A stretch of DNA of 44,636 nucleotides, taken from an uncultured Clostridia bacterium (GTDB lineage: Bacteria; Bacillota; Clostridia; Christensenellales; Aristaeellaceae). The stretch is taken from positions 1-44,636 of the forward strand of contig CAKTXH010000005.1 of NCBI GenBank assembly GCA_934630975.1. Reading direction: 5' to 3'. A program made the position numbers and the translations under genes. A model generated the notes under the pieces. The model was not told where the DNA came from. It searched no databases and saw only the letters and a list, made by a program, of their open reading frames with translations. This document shows, one piece after another, positions 37,645-44,636 of this stretch (positions are counted from its first letter, which is position 1; every line of letters starts with the position of its first letter).

Positions 37645-38253
37645 ATGAAAGTTACAACATTAGACGAGAATTCTATCCGTGATATCGGTCATGCTTTCGG
37701 CTATTATGATTACGGACAGGAAACGGGTATGACCGCCGCCTTTTCCGGCAGGAAGGCAACGGCGGATTATATCTGCGCCTATGTCTGCGGGATGCTGCGA
37801 GGCGGCTTCCTGTACGCCACCAGTGAGCGCGGCGAGGGCTATATCGCTTACAAGCTGCCGAAGGAGAAGCTGGGCATCAGGACGCTGTTGCCCATTGCGA
37901 AAGGAATGCTGCGCAATTCCACCCTGAAACGTCTCATGCGCTTCGCTATAGCCGTCAAACGCGGCGGCACATCGCTTCAGGATCGCATGGACAAGGAGAA
38001 GAAGCCTTATATCTTTGTAGGGCTTGTCTGCGTGCGCGAAAAATATCAGGGGCAGAGCTATATGCGCAAGGTCATGGATATCGCCTTTGCCGAGGGCGAC
38101 CGGCTGGGCGTGCCGGTGATTCTGGAGACTGACGCCAAGTCCAAGTGCAGCAAGTACATTCATCTCGGAATGGAGCTTGCCGGAGTGCGGGACATCGGCG
38201 AATTCGGAAAGCTGTATGACATGATCAAATACCCCCGTACAGAAAATTCGTGA
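37645..38253 (+). CDS. GNAT-family N-acetyltransferase
   Basis: 202 residues from ATG 37645. The C-terminal half shows the GNAT core: Phe-Val-Gly-Leu-Val-Cys-Val on strand 4, the acetyl-CoA pyrophosphate loop Arg-Glu-Lys-Tyr-Gln-Gly-Gln-Ser-Tyr-Met-Arg, and the following Val-Pro-Val-Ile-Leu-Glu-Thr-Asp strand. The N-terminal half has a Tyr-rich start (Gly-Tyr-Tyr-Asp-Tyr-Gly) and a long basic insert. Transfers an acetyl group from acetyl-CoA to an amine; acceptor unknown. Lies 14 bases after hydrolase 4. Confidence 0.85.
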   Translation: MKVTTLDENSIRDIGHAFGYYDYGQETGMTAAFSGRKATADYICAYVCGMLRGGFLYATSERGEGYIAYKLPKEKLGIRTLLPIAKGMLRNSTLKRLMRFAIAVKRGGTSLQDRMDKEKKPYIFVGLVCVREKYQGQSYMRKVMDIAFAEGDRLGVPVILETDAKSKCSKYIHLGMELAGVRDIGEFGKLYDMIKYPRTENS

Positions 38254-38323
38254 TCCGCATTCCCGCCTCCGCCTTTATGAACCGGCGAAGAACGTATACA
38301 AAGCAAACAGAGAGGATCTACAT

Positions 38324-38983
38324 ATGAAAAGAGTTTATGGAAAGTCCCAATATGCAAAGCCGTGCGAGCAGTACTGCTGGGAGACTTATCCCCATGAGGC
38401 CGATGCCATCTTCCAGAAAGCGGAGGAATACTATCTTGCCTTTTTGAAGGATATGCCCGATCTGGGCGAAAACATGATGGCGAAAAATATGCTGGACTGG
38501 TTCACGATCCTTGCCTTCTATGAGGCCAGTGACCATCGGCTGGACGGCGAGACACTGCTTGCCATCAAGCGCAGAGCCGTGGACAGAATGAGGTTCCTCG
38601 GAAAGCTCATTGACGGCAACAAGCAGCAGTGGCCGTATAAACTGTTTGAACGTACCTACCGGAATTTCATCCGGATGCAGCAGGCACATCAGGCCAAGGG
38701 TGAGTGGCTGGACAGCTGGAGAATCGAGCTGAATCCCGACCACCGCACCGAGAGCTTCTGCTTTCACCTGGTCGGCTGTCCCATCGCCAAGCATGCCAAG
38801 ACTCATGGCTACGAGAAGCTGCTGCCGTACCTCTGCAAAACGGATCATTACCTTGCCGAGGTCATGCACACGAAGCTGATCCGCACGCAGACCGAGGCTC
38901 TGGGCGGCGACTGCTGCGATTACTGGTATGTGGGCGACAAGAGTCCGGCGCTGGAAGCGTACCGGGATCTGGAGCGGATATGA
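38324..38983 (+). CDS. L-2-amino-thiazoline-4-carboxylic acid hydrolase-like protein 1
   Basis: 219 residues from ATG 38324 after AGAGGATC. Resembles the ATC-hydrolase family, named for an enzyme opening the thiazoline ring of ATC in the cysteine pathway of Pseudomonas; most bacterial members are untested. Family-like C-terminal signature: Phe-His-Leu-Val-Gly-Cys-Pro-Ile-Ala-Lys-His-Ala, Leu-Cys-Lys-Thr-Asp-His, and Leu-Gly-Gly-Asp-Cys-Cys-Asp-Tyr-Trp-Tyr. These Cys, Asp and His residues could bind metal or act in catalysis. The N-terminal half is helical. A second, shorter-motif paralogue lies at 41828. The real substrate here is unknown. Confidence 0.85.
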   Translation: MKRVYGKSQYAKPCEQYCWETYPHEADAIFQKAEEYYLAFLKDMPDLGENMMAKNMLDWFTILAFYEASDHRLDGETLLAIKRRAVDRMRFLGKLIDGNKQQWPYKLFERTYRNFIRMQQAHQAKGEWLDSWRIELNPDHRTESFCFHLVGCPIAKHAKTHGYEKLLPYLCKTDHYLAEVMHTKLIRTQTEALGGDCCDYWYVGDKSPALEAYRDLERI

Positions 38984-39039
38984 AAAACGTTCGTCAGGAG
39001 CCGAGATGGTCAACGAATGAAATGGGAGCGTAGATATAT

Positions 39040-39534
39040 ATGAAGATCATAGTTGCTGCTGCGTTTTATATTCTGTATGGGGGCATATGCTTTCTAGGGA
39101 CAGGCACGGACAGGAAAAATCTCCTCAGGCTGCGCTCCTATCCGGAGGAGGTTCAGAGCCGTGTGCGAAGCGACCCGCAGCTCGGGCAAGCTGCTCCAAA
39201 GGCAAAATCAACCGCTGCTGTTCTGCTCGGTAATTTTCTCCTGTTCACGGTCGTGTTTTCCGTTTTGGGACTTGCGCTGAAGAATGTGCTGAACCTGAAC
39301 GATTACCTGTCGGTGTTTTGGTACTTCCTTGCGTTCGGCGAGGGATTGGGGCTATTCGATCTCCTGGTAATCGATTTGCTCTGGTGGCGCAGCACCAAGC
39401 GGATTCGCTTCTCGTTCCTGCCGGAAAAGAAATATTATCAGGATCCGAAGAAGCATATTGAATCATTTTTGCGCGGAATACCGCTTTTTGCCGCGACCGC
39501 CGCGCTGACAGCCCTGATCGTTACGGCGTTTTGA
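39040..39534 (+). CDS. Small integral membrane protein, about 164 residues
   Basis: ATG 39040, about nine bases after GGGAGC. Four likely membrane helices: about 3-20, 62-82, 88-112 and 145-163. A basic cytoplasmic loop with Arg-Leu-Arg-Ser-Tyr-Pro-Glu-Glu-Val-Gln lies between helices 1 and 2, and Leu-Trp-Trp-Arg-Ser-Thr-Lys-Arg-Ile-Arg after helix 3. No family recognised. Layout resembles the membrane protein at 33772 but without clear sequence similarity. Lies between the first ATC-hydrolase-like gene and another membrane gene, same strand. Confidence 0.72.
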   Translation: MKIIVAAAFYILYGGICFLGTGTDRKNLLRLRSYPEEVQSRVRSDPQLGQAAPKAKSTAAVLLGNFLLFTVVFSVLGLALKNVLNLNDYLSVFWYFLAFGEGLGLFDLLVIDLLWWRSTKRIRFSFLPEKKYYQDPKKHIESFLRGIPLFAATAALTALIVTAF

Positions 39535-39599
39535 ACCATACATCGTAGAGGACCGATAAAAAAATTCAACTACACAATACACAAACTGAGGGAGAAACG

Positions 39600-40106
39600 A
39601 TGCGCACGATAAAAGAAACCCTGCATGAAAAAAGAAAAGCAACAGAAGACCATATCAGAGTGCTTCAACGGCAAGGAAAACAGGGCGTCCGCTATACCGC
39701 GATGATGCCGGATATTCCGTTTCTGATATTGGGGCTGATTAGTGATATTGGCTGGATTATCCATCTGACAGCAGGCATCATTTATTTTCGTGAAAACGGT
39801 TTTCACCATGTGTTGGACTATGCGGCACTCCTTGCGCTGGCAGGTATCCTGTTCGGTGTTGCGTATCTGATTTATCTGAACAAGATTCGCGAAAAGGAGA
39901 TTGCCACAAAGCTTCAAAAGAATTTGAGCTTTGGTATGACGGTTTATTCCGGACTGGCAGGGGCGGTTGTCGGAATGGTTCAAATCGCAGCAACAGGTGT
40001 CTCCTCGGTGCTTGTATGGCTCACCGTTGGCGGTGTTCTTAACTTCGCCGCGGGACTGCCAATCTATCTCTCCTTCAAAAAGGGGATTTTCTATGGGGTG
40101 CAATGA
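39600..40106 (+). CDS. Integral membrane protein, 168 residues
   Basis: ATG 39600 with GGGAG eight bases upstream. A charged cytoplasmic N-terminus (about 1-33, Lys/Arg/Glu-rich) precedes four membrane helices (about 37-58, 68-92, 105-128, 132-155). Loop motif Tyr-Leu-Asn-Lys-Ile-Arg-Glu-Lys-Glu. No family recognised. It is 30 bases before the DUF6796-like gene and probably co-translated as a membrane pair. Confidence 0.72.
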   Translation: MRTIKETLHEKRKATEDHIRVLQRQGKQGVRYTAMMPDIPFLILGLISDIGWIIHLTAGIIYFRENGFHHVLDYAALLALAGILFGVAYLIYLNKIREKEIATKLQKNLSFGMTVYSGLAGAVVGMVQIAATGVSSVLVWLTVGGVLNFAAGLPIYLSFKKGIFYGVQ

Positions 40107-40136
40107 CTTGATGAACCGCAATGGGAGGCAAACAGA

Positions 40137-40835
40137 ATGAAGACAGAAGCAAACGAAGCGTTTATCCGCTGGTGTCTCCTCGGCGCGATTGGCGGAGGCT
40201 TGATGGCAGCCGGAGATTGGCTGCTGGGCTGTATTCCGCTTCAGGCAACGGACACCGGTCTTTTCAACAGAGCCTATTATCTGTTCGGCTTCTATGGGCT
40301 GTGGAGACCGGTGCTTACCGTTGGGCTGGGAGCAATCGGGGGCTTTCTCTATTACTTTGTGGTAAAAGCATTGAACGCGGACATCAACGAAAAATACAGA
40401 AAAACCAAACACATCCAGTTTCTGTGCGGGATATTCACCGTTGCAGTGGCACTGACCATCCATACATGGGTGGCAACCATGGCGTGGTTTGCCACCTATC
40501 TGGGGCCTCGTATCGGAACGGATGCCGCTCTTGCGGCGGTCACGGCCTATCAGGACGACATGTTCCCTGCAATTCTCCCCATGTATGTTCCGATGCTATT
40601 GCTTTTCGGCATCCATTTTGTAATGCTGCTTGCCGGAAAAACGCGCTATCCGAGATGGATGCTTGCGTTTCATCCGGTCACATGGAACCTTTTGCTGGCA
40701 GGCATTCCGGATATTGCGCAGGCGATGCAGACTCCCGTCGATACATGGATGTCTGTGATGAGCCAGAGCAGCACGAATACCGCCATCGTAATTTGGTGCA
40801 TTGCGGCTGCCGTTTATGAGAGAAAGCACACTTAA
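40137..40835 (+). CDS. Membrane protein, DUF6796-like, copy 2
   Basis: 232 residues from ATG 40137, eight bases after GGGAGG. Layout parallels copy 1 at 35902: helix 1 with Gly-Gly-Gly-Leu-Met-Ala-Ala-Gly-Asp-Trp-Leu-Leu-Gly, a Trp-Arg before helix 2, then helices near 95-115, 140-165 and 195-220. His and Trp residues cluster in one middle helix (Ile-His-Thr-Trp-Val-Ala-Thr-Met-Ala-Trp-Phe). Two divergent copies in one operon suggest a functional pair, perhaps a heterodimer. Function unknown. Confidence 0.72.
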   Translation: MKTEANEAFIRWCLLGAIGGGLMAAGDWLLGCIPLQATDTGLFNRAYYLFGFYGLWRPVLTVGLGAIGGFLYYFVVKALNADINEKYRKTKHIQFLCGIFTVAVALTIHTWVATMAWFATYLGPRIGTDAALAAVTAYQDDMFPAILPMYVPMLLLFGIHFVMLLAGKTRYPRWMLAFHPVTWNLLLAGIPDIAQAMQTPVDTWMSVMSQSSTNTAIVIWCIAAAVYERKHT

Positions 40836-40854
40836 TAAAAAAGGAGTCTTACAT

Positions 40855-41646
40855 ATGAAGCCTGATTACAAAAACTGGATTCCCAAAGGAATGCTGTATT
40901 CGTTGATTGCCGGAACGGTGCTGTCGCTTGCGCTGCTGCTCGTTTTCGGCGTATTTGGCATCGCTATGAGCGGAAAGCTGCGCGTTGTGCTGGGCATGGT
41001 ATTCGGCATCGCCTTTGTCATCTGTGCAAAGTACACCCAGTGGTGCGTGTATGCCTATCGGAGCTTTTCCTATGACGGCAAGCGCAAGCTCTCAAAGCAG
41101 ATCATTGACGGCACGGCAAGTCATATCACCCTGCCGGAGGGCGGCGTGGGGCTGGATATCGGCTGCGGCAGCGGTGCGCTGACCATTGCCTGCGCAAAGC
41201 GCAATCCGCGGGGGAAAATGGTCGGCATCGACCGCTGGGGCAAGGAATACGCCTCCTTCAGCCTGCCGCTGTGCGAAAAAAATGCCGCGGCGGAGGGCGT
41301 GAAAAACGCTTCGTTTCGGCGCGGAAACGCTGTAAAGCTGGATTTCCCAGACGAGAGCTTCGACGCGGTGACCAGCAACTATGTCTATCACAATATCACA
41401 GGGGCAAACAAGCAGGCGCTTCTGCTGGAAACGCTGCGAGTGCTGAAAAAAGGCGGAACATTTGCTATCCACGACCTGATGTCACCCCGTAGATACGGGG
41501 ATATGCAGGCGTTTGTCCAAAAGCTCAGGGACATGGGCTATGAGCGCGTGGAACTGATCGACACGACCGACGGCAGCTTTATGACGCCGAAGGAGGCCAG
41601 ACACCTGATGCTTCGCGGCTCAACATTGCTGGTGGGAAGGAAGTAA
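40855..41646 (+). CDS. Membrane-anchored class I SAM methyltransferase
   Basis: 263 residues from ATG 40855, eight bases after AAGGAG. Two N-terminal membrane helices (about 12-34 and 42-60) tether a cytoplasmic methyltransferase domain: Gly-Leu-Asp-Ile-Gly-Cys-Gly-Ser-Gly-Ala near 99-108, Val-Gly-Ile-Asp-Arg-Trp-Gly near 123, Gly-Asn-Ala at motif II, Phe-Asp-Ala-Val-Thr-Ser-Asn at motif IV, and Leu-Lys-Lys-Gly-Gly-Thr-Phe. The UbiE-like group often methylates lipids or small hydrophobic compounds, and the membrane tether supports a lipophilic substrate (inference). It follows copy 2 of the DUF6796-like gene by 19 bases. Confidence 0.88.
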   Translation: MKPDYKNWIPKGMLYSLIAGTVLSLALLLVFGVFGIAMSGKLRVVLGMVFGIAFVICAKYTQWCVYAYRSFSYDGKRKLSKQIIDGTASHITLPEGGVGLDIGCGSGALTIACAKRNPRGKMVGIDRWGKEYASFSLPLCEKNAAAEGVKNASFRRGNAVKLDFPDESFDAVTSNYVYHNITGANKQALLLETLRVLKKGGTFAIHDLMSPRRYGDMQAFVQKLRDMGYERVELIDTTDGSFMTPKEARHLMLRGSTLLVGRK

Positions 41647-41649
41647 TCG

Positions 41650-41757
41650 GTGCGGCATCAGCGAAAGCTGATCTCTGCGCAGTTTGATAGTTACCGCCGG
41701 ATCATGGCGGAATGCACCGATCGCAAGACTGCCGAGCGGTATATATGGACGCGCTGA
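41650..41757 (+). CDS. Possible 35-residue peptide or gene scrap
   Basis: GTG 41650 lies six bases after AAGGAAG and opens 35 codons to TGA 41755. Content is protein-like (Ile-Ser-Ala-Gln-Phe-Asp-Ser-Tyr-Arg-Arg; Asp-Arg-Lys-Thr-Ala-Glu-Arg-Tyr-Ile-Trp). It could be a remnant of a longer gene, because the region to 41822 also holds another open scrap in a different frame. Weakly supported. Confidence 0.3.
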   Translation: MRHQRKLISAQFDSYRRIMAECTDRKTAERYIWTR

Positions 41758-41827
41758 TGACTTGTCATGTCGGCGGCTGGGCTGCGTTTTTCGGGTCTGT
41801 GAATAAATCACGGGAGGAAAAAATGAT

Positions 41828-42454
41828 ATGAAATACAACGGATTTTATTTCTGGCTATTCAAAAGCCCGATGAAAAAGGTTCTGGCAGAGAAATACGGCA
41901 AGGAATATGCCGCTGACGTGATGAAAAAGAGCAAAAAGGTCTATCGTGAGCTTGTCGAGAAAGCTGACGACATCGGTGACGCGAACCCCATGGCGTACAA
42001 CGAACTATTTGCGCTGGCCTTTGTCGCGCCTTACATCGCAAGCGGCAAGAAGATCCCGCCGGAGACGGTTCAGGAAATGATGCGGCGCTCACTTTATCAC
42101 ATCAAGTGGTATTTTGCGAAAACCGACCTGAACACCGACAAGGGCAAGGCAGAGAACAAAAAGAGCATTATGAAGTATACCAAGTGGTACACGCCGGAAA
42201 AAGAGACGCAATATCCAACATCGTTCAGGGTGGACTTTGTGGGCCAGCCGTATGAGGGGGCGTGCTATTACCGCATCACCCGCTGTCCCATCTGTGCCTA
42301 TGCGGAGAAGCTAGGCGTTTCCAAGCTGATGCCGCTGTTCTGCGAGTTGGACGAGGTAATGATCTCCCTGCAGCACGGCGTGCTGCACCGGCGGCAGACG
42401 CTGGCCGGCGGCGGGGAATACTGCGACTATTTCATCACAGGGGACAGGGAATGA
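41828..42454 (+). CDS. L-2-amino-thiazoline-4-carboxylic acid hydrolase-like protein 2
   Basis: 208 residues from ATG 41828, with GGGAGG eleven bases upstream; an ATG at 41823 stops after two codons. Shares with the gene at 38324 a late motif set: Thr-Arg-Cys-Pro-Ile-Cys-Ala-Tyr-Ala, Phe-Cys-Glu-Leu-Asp-Glu, and Ala-Gly-Gly-Gly-Glu-Tyr-Cys-Asp-Tyr-Phe. Compared with copy 1, His residues are replaced (Lys-His-Ala becomes Tyr-Ala-Glu; Thr-Asp-His becomes Leu-Asp-Glu), so the two may differ in chemistry. It is the last gene before the terminator at 42469. Confidence 0.82.
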   Translation: MKYNGFYFWLFKSPMKKVLAEKYGKEYAADVMKKSKKVYRELVEKADDIGDANPMAYNELFALAFVAPYIASGKKIPPETVQEMMRRSLYHIKWYFAKTDLNTDKGKAENKKSIMKYTKWYTPEKETQYPTSFRVDFVGQPYEGACYYRITRCPICAYAEKLGVSKLMPLFCELDEVMISLQHGVLHRRQTLAGGGEYCDYFITGDRE

Positions 42455-42464
42455 GATAAGCGCA

Positions 42465-42502
42465 AAAACCCGTACCGATCATGTGACCGGTACGGGCTTT
42501 TT
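42465..42502 (+). terminator. Strong bidirectional terminator between cargo operon and ABC genes
   Basis: Perfect 9-bp stem CCCGTACCG/CGGTACGGG (42469-42477 and 42488-42496) with A5 before and T5 after. Works for the plus-strand cargo run and for the convergent minus-strand exporter genes. Confidence 0.9.
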
Positions 42503-42520
42503 CTGTCTTGGGACAGCGGC

Positions 42521-44254
42521 TCACACCTTCCAGCCAGCGGCCTGCTTGCGCTCCACCACAAAGCGGCGATAAAGTCCGTCCACGGACACCAGCTCCTCAT
42601 GCGTGCCCTGCTGGACGATCTCGCCGTGATCGACAACAAATATTCTGTCGGCATTGCGCACGGTTTTCAGCCGGTGGGCGATCATAATGACCGTCTTATC
42701 GTGGGTCAATTCTGCAACGGCCTCCATCAGTTCCTTCTCATTTTCAGGGTCAACATTGGCGGTTGCTTCGTCGAGAATGATGATTGGTGCGTCCTTCATA
42801 ATCGCCCGGGCGATGGAGATGCGCTGGCGTTCACCGCCGGAGAGGGTTGCGCCGCCTTCGCCGATGACGGTGTCAAAGCCGTCCGGCAGTGCCATGATAA
42901 AGTCGTAGCATCGCGCTTTCTTTGCGGCGGCCTGCACCTCCTCCATGGAGGCGTCGGGCTTTCCGAAGCGGATATTGTTGGCGATGGTGTCGGAGAACAG
43001 ATACGTCCGCTGGAACACGAAGGAGAAATTGCGGATGAGGCTGTCGTAGCTGTATTCCCGCACATCCCGTCCACCAAGACACACGCTGCCTGACTGCACA
43101 TCCCAGAACCGCGCCATGAGATTGCACAGCGTGGTCTTGCCGCTTCCGGAAGGCCCGACGATGGCGACAGTGGTTTTCTCCGGAATGGTCAGGGATACAT
43201 CATGCAGGATGGGCTTGCTGTCGTAGGAGAAATCCACATGGGAAAGGGCAATATCCTCCCGCTCCGGTGTCAGGTCTTCGCCGTCAATGTCCATGGGTAC
43301 GACATTCAAAATAGCGTTTGCCTTGTCCACGCCGATGTCGATGGAGCGGAACAAAGCCGAAAAGCTCCCGGCAGAATCCAGCTGCTCAAAGAGGATAAAC
43401 GAACAGATCAGCATCAAAAGGCAGTTTGTAAGTGTCATTGTGCCGCCGAAGTAAAAGACGATGGCAGCGGCGCAGACGGCAACGCCGGTGAGCTTGTTGA
43501 CAACGAACTGCGCCAGCATATAAAGAACCGACGGAATCTCCATGGCAAAGGACGCTTTCCGCGCCTCCTCCACAGCCCCGTGTACCTGCGTTGCGGAATC
43601 GTGGGTCAGGTCAAAATTCTTGACCTCTGCGATTCCCTGCACATATTCTAGCACCTTGGAGACAAGCCGCTCGTCTGCGCTGAACTTCCGCCGGGAAAGG
43701 GTCTGCTCTGCCCGCTGCATGGCGGCGTTGACGGCGAAGAACAGCAGAAGTCCCGCCAGCGTAATCAGCCCCATACGCCAGTCAAAGAGGAACATCATCA
43801 CTGCGATGATGCCGGAGGTCAAAAATCCCCGGGTCGTGACCATGACCACGCGGGTGGCGACATTCGCCATATTTTCCATGGTGTTGGTGGTGACGGAGGT
43901 GACCTCGCCGAGACTGTTGTCATTGAACCAGCCCATAGGCAGATACCGCAGATGCTCTGCGATCTCGATCCGCTTGTTGGCGCAGGTGCGGTAGCCCGCG
44001 CGGGTCTGGAGCATGGTGGCCTTCATGTTGATGGCGATGGTAATAACCAATGAGATCACGATAACGCCGAGGCTCGCCCAAAGGGTCGCCATGGTGACAT
44101 TCTTTTGCAGCAGCGCCTGAATGACAATGGCGGCGGCAGGAATCCGCATGGCGGAGCAGATGGCGCTGACCACGCCCAGCCAGATAGAAATGACAAACAG
44201 CTTGCGGTTGTCCGCACCGCAGAAGGCGAAGAATTTTTTCAGTGTCTGAAGCAT
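42521..44254 (-). CDS. ABC exporter half-transporter (permease-ATPase fusion)
   Basis: 577 residues from ATG 44252-44254, after GGGGAGGT; longer in-frame starts fall inside the upstream gene. Six membrane helices fill about 15-300 (type IV exporter fold), followed by the nucleotide-binding domain: Walker A Gly-Pro-Ser-Gly-Ser-Gly-Lys-Thr-Thr near 360, Q-loop Phe-Val-Phe-Gln-Arg-Thr, signature Leu-Ser-Gly-Gly-Glu-Arg-Gln-Arg near 466, Walker B Ile-Ile-Ile-Leu-Asp-Glu-Ala near 486, and H-loop Ile-Ala-His-Arg-Leu. Likely a heterodimer with the protein encoded just upstream. Similar pairs move peptides, lipids, drugs or siderophores (IrtAB/YbtPQ-like). Direction and cargo unproven. The start overlaps the upstream stop by one base. 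Confidence 0.9.
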   Translation of the reverse strand: MLQTLKKFFAFCGADNRKLFVISIWLGVVSAICSAMRIPAAAIVIQALLQKNVTMATLWASLGVIVISLVITIAINMKATMLQTRAGYRTCANKRIEIAEHLRYLPMGWFNDNSLGEVTSVTTNTMENMANVATRVVMVTTRGFLTSGIIAVMMFLFDWRMGLITLAGLLLFFAVNAAMQRAEQTLSRRKFSADERLVSKVLEYVQGIAEVKNFDLTHDSATQVHGAVEEARKASFAMEIPSVLYMLAQFVVNKLTGVAVCAAAIVFYFGGTMTLTNCLLMLICSFILFEQLDSAGSFSALFRSIDIGVDKANAILNVVPMDIDGEDLTPEREDIALSHVDFSYDSKPILHDVSLTIPEKTTVAIVGPSGSGKTTLCNLMARFWDVQSGSVCLGGRDVREYSYDSLIRNFSFVFQRTYLFSDTIANNIRFGKPDASMEEVQAAAKKARCYDFIMALPDGFDTVIGEGGATLSGGERQRISIARAIMKDAPIIILDEATANVDPENEKELMEAVAELTHDKTVIMIAHRLKTVRNADRIFVVDHGEIVQQGTHEELVSVDGLYRRFVVERKQAAGWKV

Positions 44255-44636
44255 TATGCCACCTCCCCATCGTCTTTGACGCTGATGTGGGCTTTCCACA
44301 TGGTTTGATAAAGCGGGCAGGAGGCAAGCAGCTCCGCCTGTGTGCCGGTGGCTTCAATCTTGCCGTGATTCACGACAATAATCTGGTCTGCATCGGCGAT
44401 GGTGGAGAGACGGTGGGCGATAACCAGCAGCGTCTTGCTCCGCACCAGCTTTGCCAGGGCGGACTGGATGACCGCCTCGTTCTCCGGATCTGTGTAGGAG
44501 GTGGCCTCGTCCAAAATGACGATGGGCGCGTCCTTCAGCATGGCCCGGGCGATGGAGATGCGCTGCCGCTCGCCGCCGGAGAGGTGTCCGCCGGAAGCGC
44601 CGCAGACGGTCTGATAGCCGTTTTCCAGCCCCATGA
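44254..44636 (-). CDS. ABC exporter partner, C-terminal end (partial)
   Basis: The gene runs off the right edge; only its last 127 codons are seen. They hold the end of a nucleotide-binding domain: signature Leu-Ser-Gly-Gly-Glu-Arg-Gln-Arg, Walker B Ile-Val-Ile-Leu-Asp-Glu-Ala-Thr, D-loop Tyr-Thr-Asp-Pro-Glu-Asn and H-loop Ile-Ala-His-Arg-Leu-Ser. All catalytic pieces seen are intact. Its stop overlaps the next start (TAATG), typical of a heterodimeric pair. Confidence 0.9.
   Translation of the reverse strand, partial: MGLENGYQTVCGASGGHLSGGERQRISIARAMLKDAPIVILDEATSYTDPENEAVIQSALAKLVRSKTLLVIAHRLSTIADADQIIVVNHGKIEATGTQAELLASCPLYQTMWKAHISVKDDGEVA

Noticed and set aside
31046..42454. Bacteriocin or RiPP cluster
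   Set aside because: The Cys-rich microprotein has no leader-like acidic N-terminus or double-Gly cut, and no cyclase, radical SAM or peptidase-containing ABC protein accompanies it.
25729..44636. Integrative conjugative element
   Set aside because: Integrase and Xis-like genes are present, but no relaxase, coupling protein or type IV secretion gene is visible in the window. Called an island only.

Overview
The window looks like a chromosomal segment of a high-GC Clostridia species (Bacillota), probably a gut member of the Christensenellales/Oscillospirales side. The evidence is strong AGGAGG-type ribosome binding sites, sigma-A promoters with 17-bp spacers, U-tailed intrinsic terminators, a CggR-controlled glycolytic operon, DUF3842 and DUF4860 genes, and palindromic intergenic repeats of a kind common in that group. 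The species cannot be named from the sequence. Bases 1 to about 25.7 kb are GC-rich core-like DNA. From the tRNA-Thr gene at 25,653 rightwards the DNA is visibly more AT-rich, starts with an integrase, and reads as an integrated island whose far end is outside the window.

Left part (1-16.9 kb). Two adjacent exported-type proteins share an almost identical 151-residue C-terminal domain; the first carries an Asp/Lys/Pro tandem repeat. Then, mostly on the minus strand, come an rRNA m5C methyltransferase (RsmF type), a maltose phosphorylase translationally coupled to a thioredoxin-reductase-like flavoprotein that lacks the usual NADPH motifs, a YhcH/YjgK-type protein, a DUF3842 protein and a membrane-anchored SGNH-like protein. 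On the plus strand follow a secreted transglutaminase-like protein and a compact type IV pilus-like operon: PilC/GspF, four tiny pilin-like proteins, PilT, and a winged-helix/BTAD regulator. No PilB extension ATPase is present. Two short gene remnants and an isochorismatase-family hydrolase close the section.

Middle (17-25.7 kb). cggR, pgk, tpiA and gpmI form the lower-glycolysis cluster, but gap and eno, usual members of such clusters, are absent. Next come an ECF sigma factor overlapping an anti-sigma/DUF4349 fusion, a secreted protein with a Ca-binding-like loop, and a SIMPL-domain secreted protein.

Island (25.7-44.6 kb). tRNA-Thr(GGU) is followed by candidate integrase arm sites, a tyrosine recombinase with both catalytic-His positions changed to Gln, an Xis-like protein, a decayed gene, a sigma-region-4-like protein and three XRE-type regulators. 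A TetR regulator with a clear self-operator then precedes a dense same-strand run of about 15 genes (31-42.4 kb): an MBL-fold hydrolase, four divergent alpha/beta-hydrolases, two SAM methyltransferases, two L-2-amino-thiazoline-4-carboxylate-hydrolase-like proteins, a GNAT acetyltransferase, five small membrane proteins, a 47-residue Cys-rich protein and a truncated ketopantoate reductase. A convergent pair of ABC exporter genes follows. This cargo, with no recognisable biosynthetic core enzyme, is the best candidate in the window for an undescribed small-molecule modification, detoxification or signalling system; the function is inferred, not shown.
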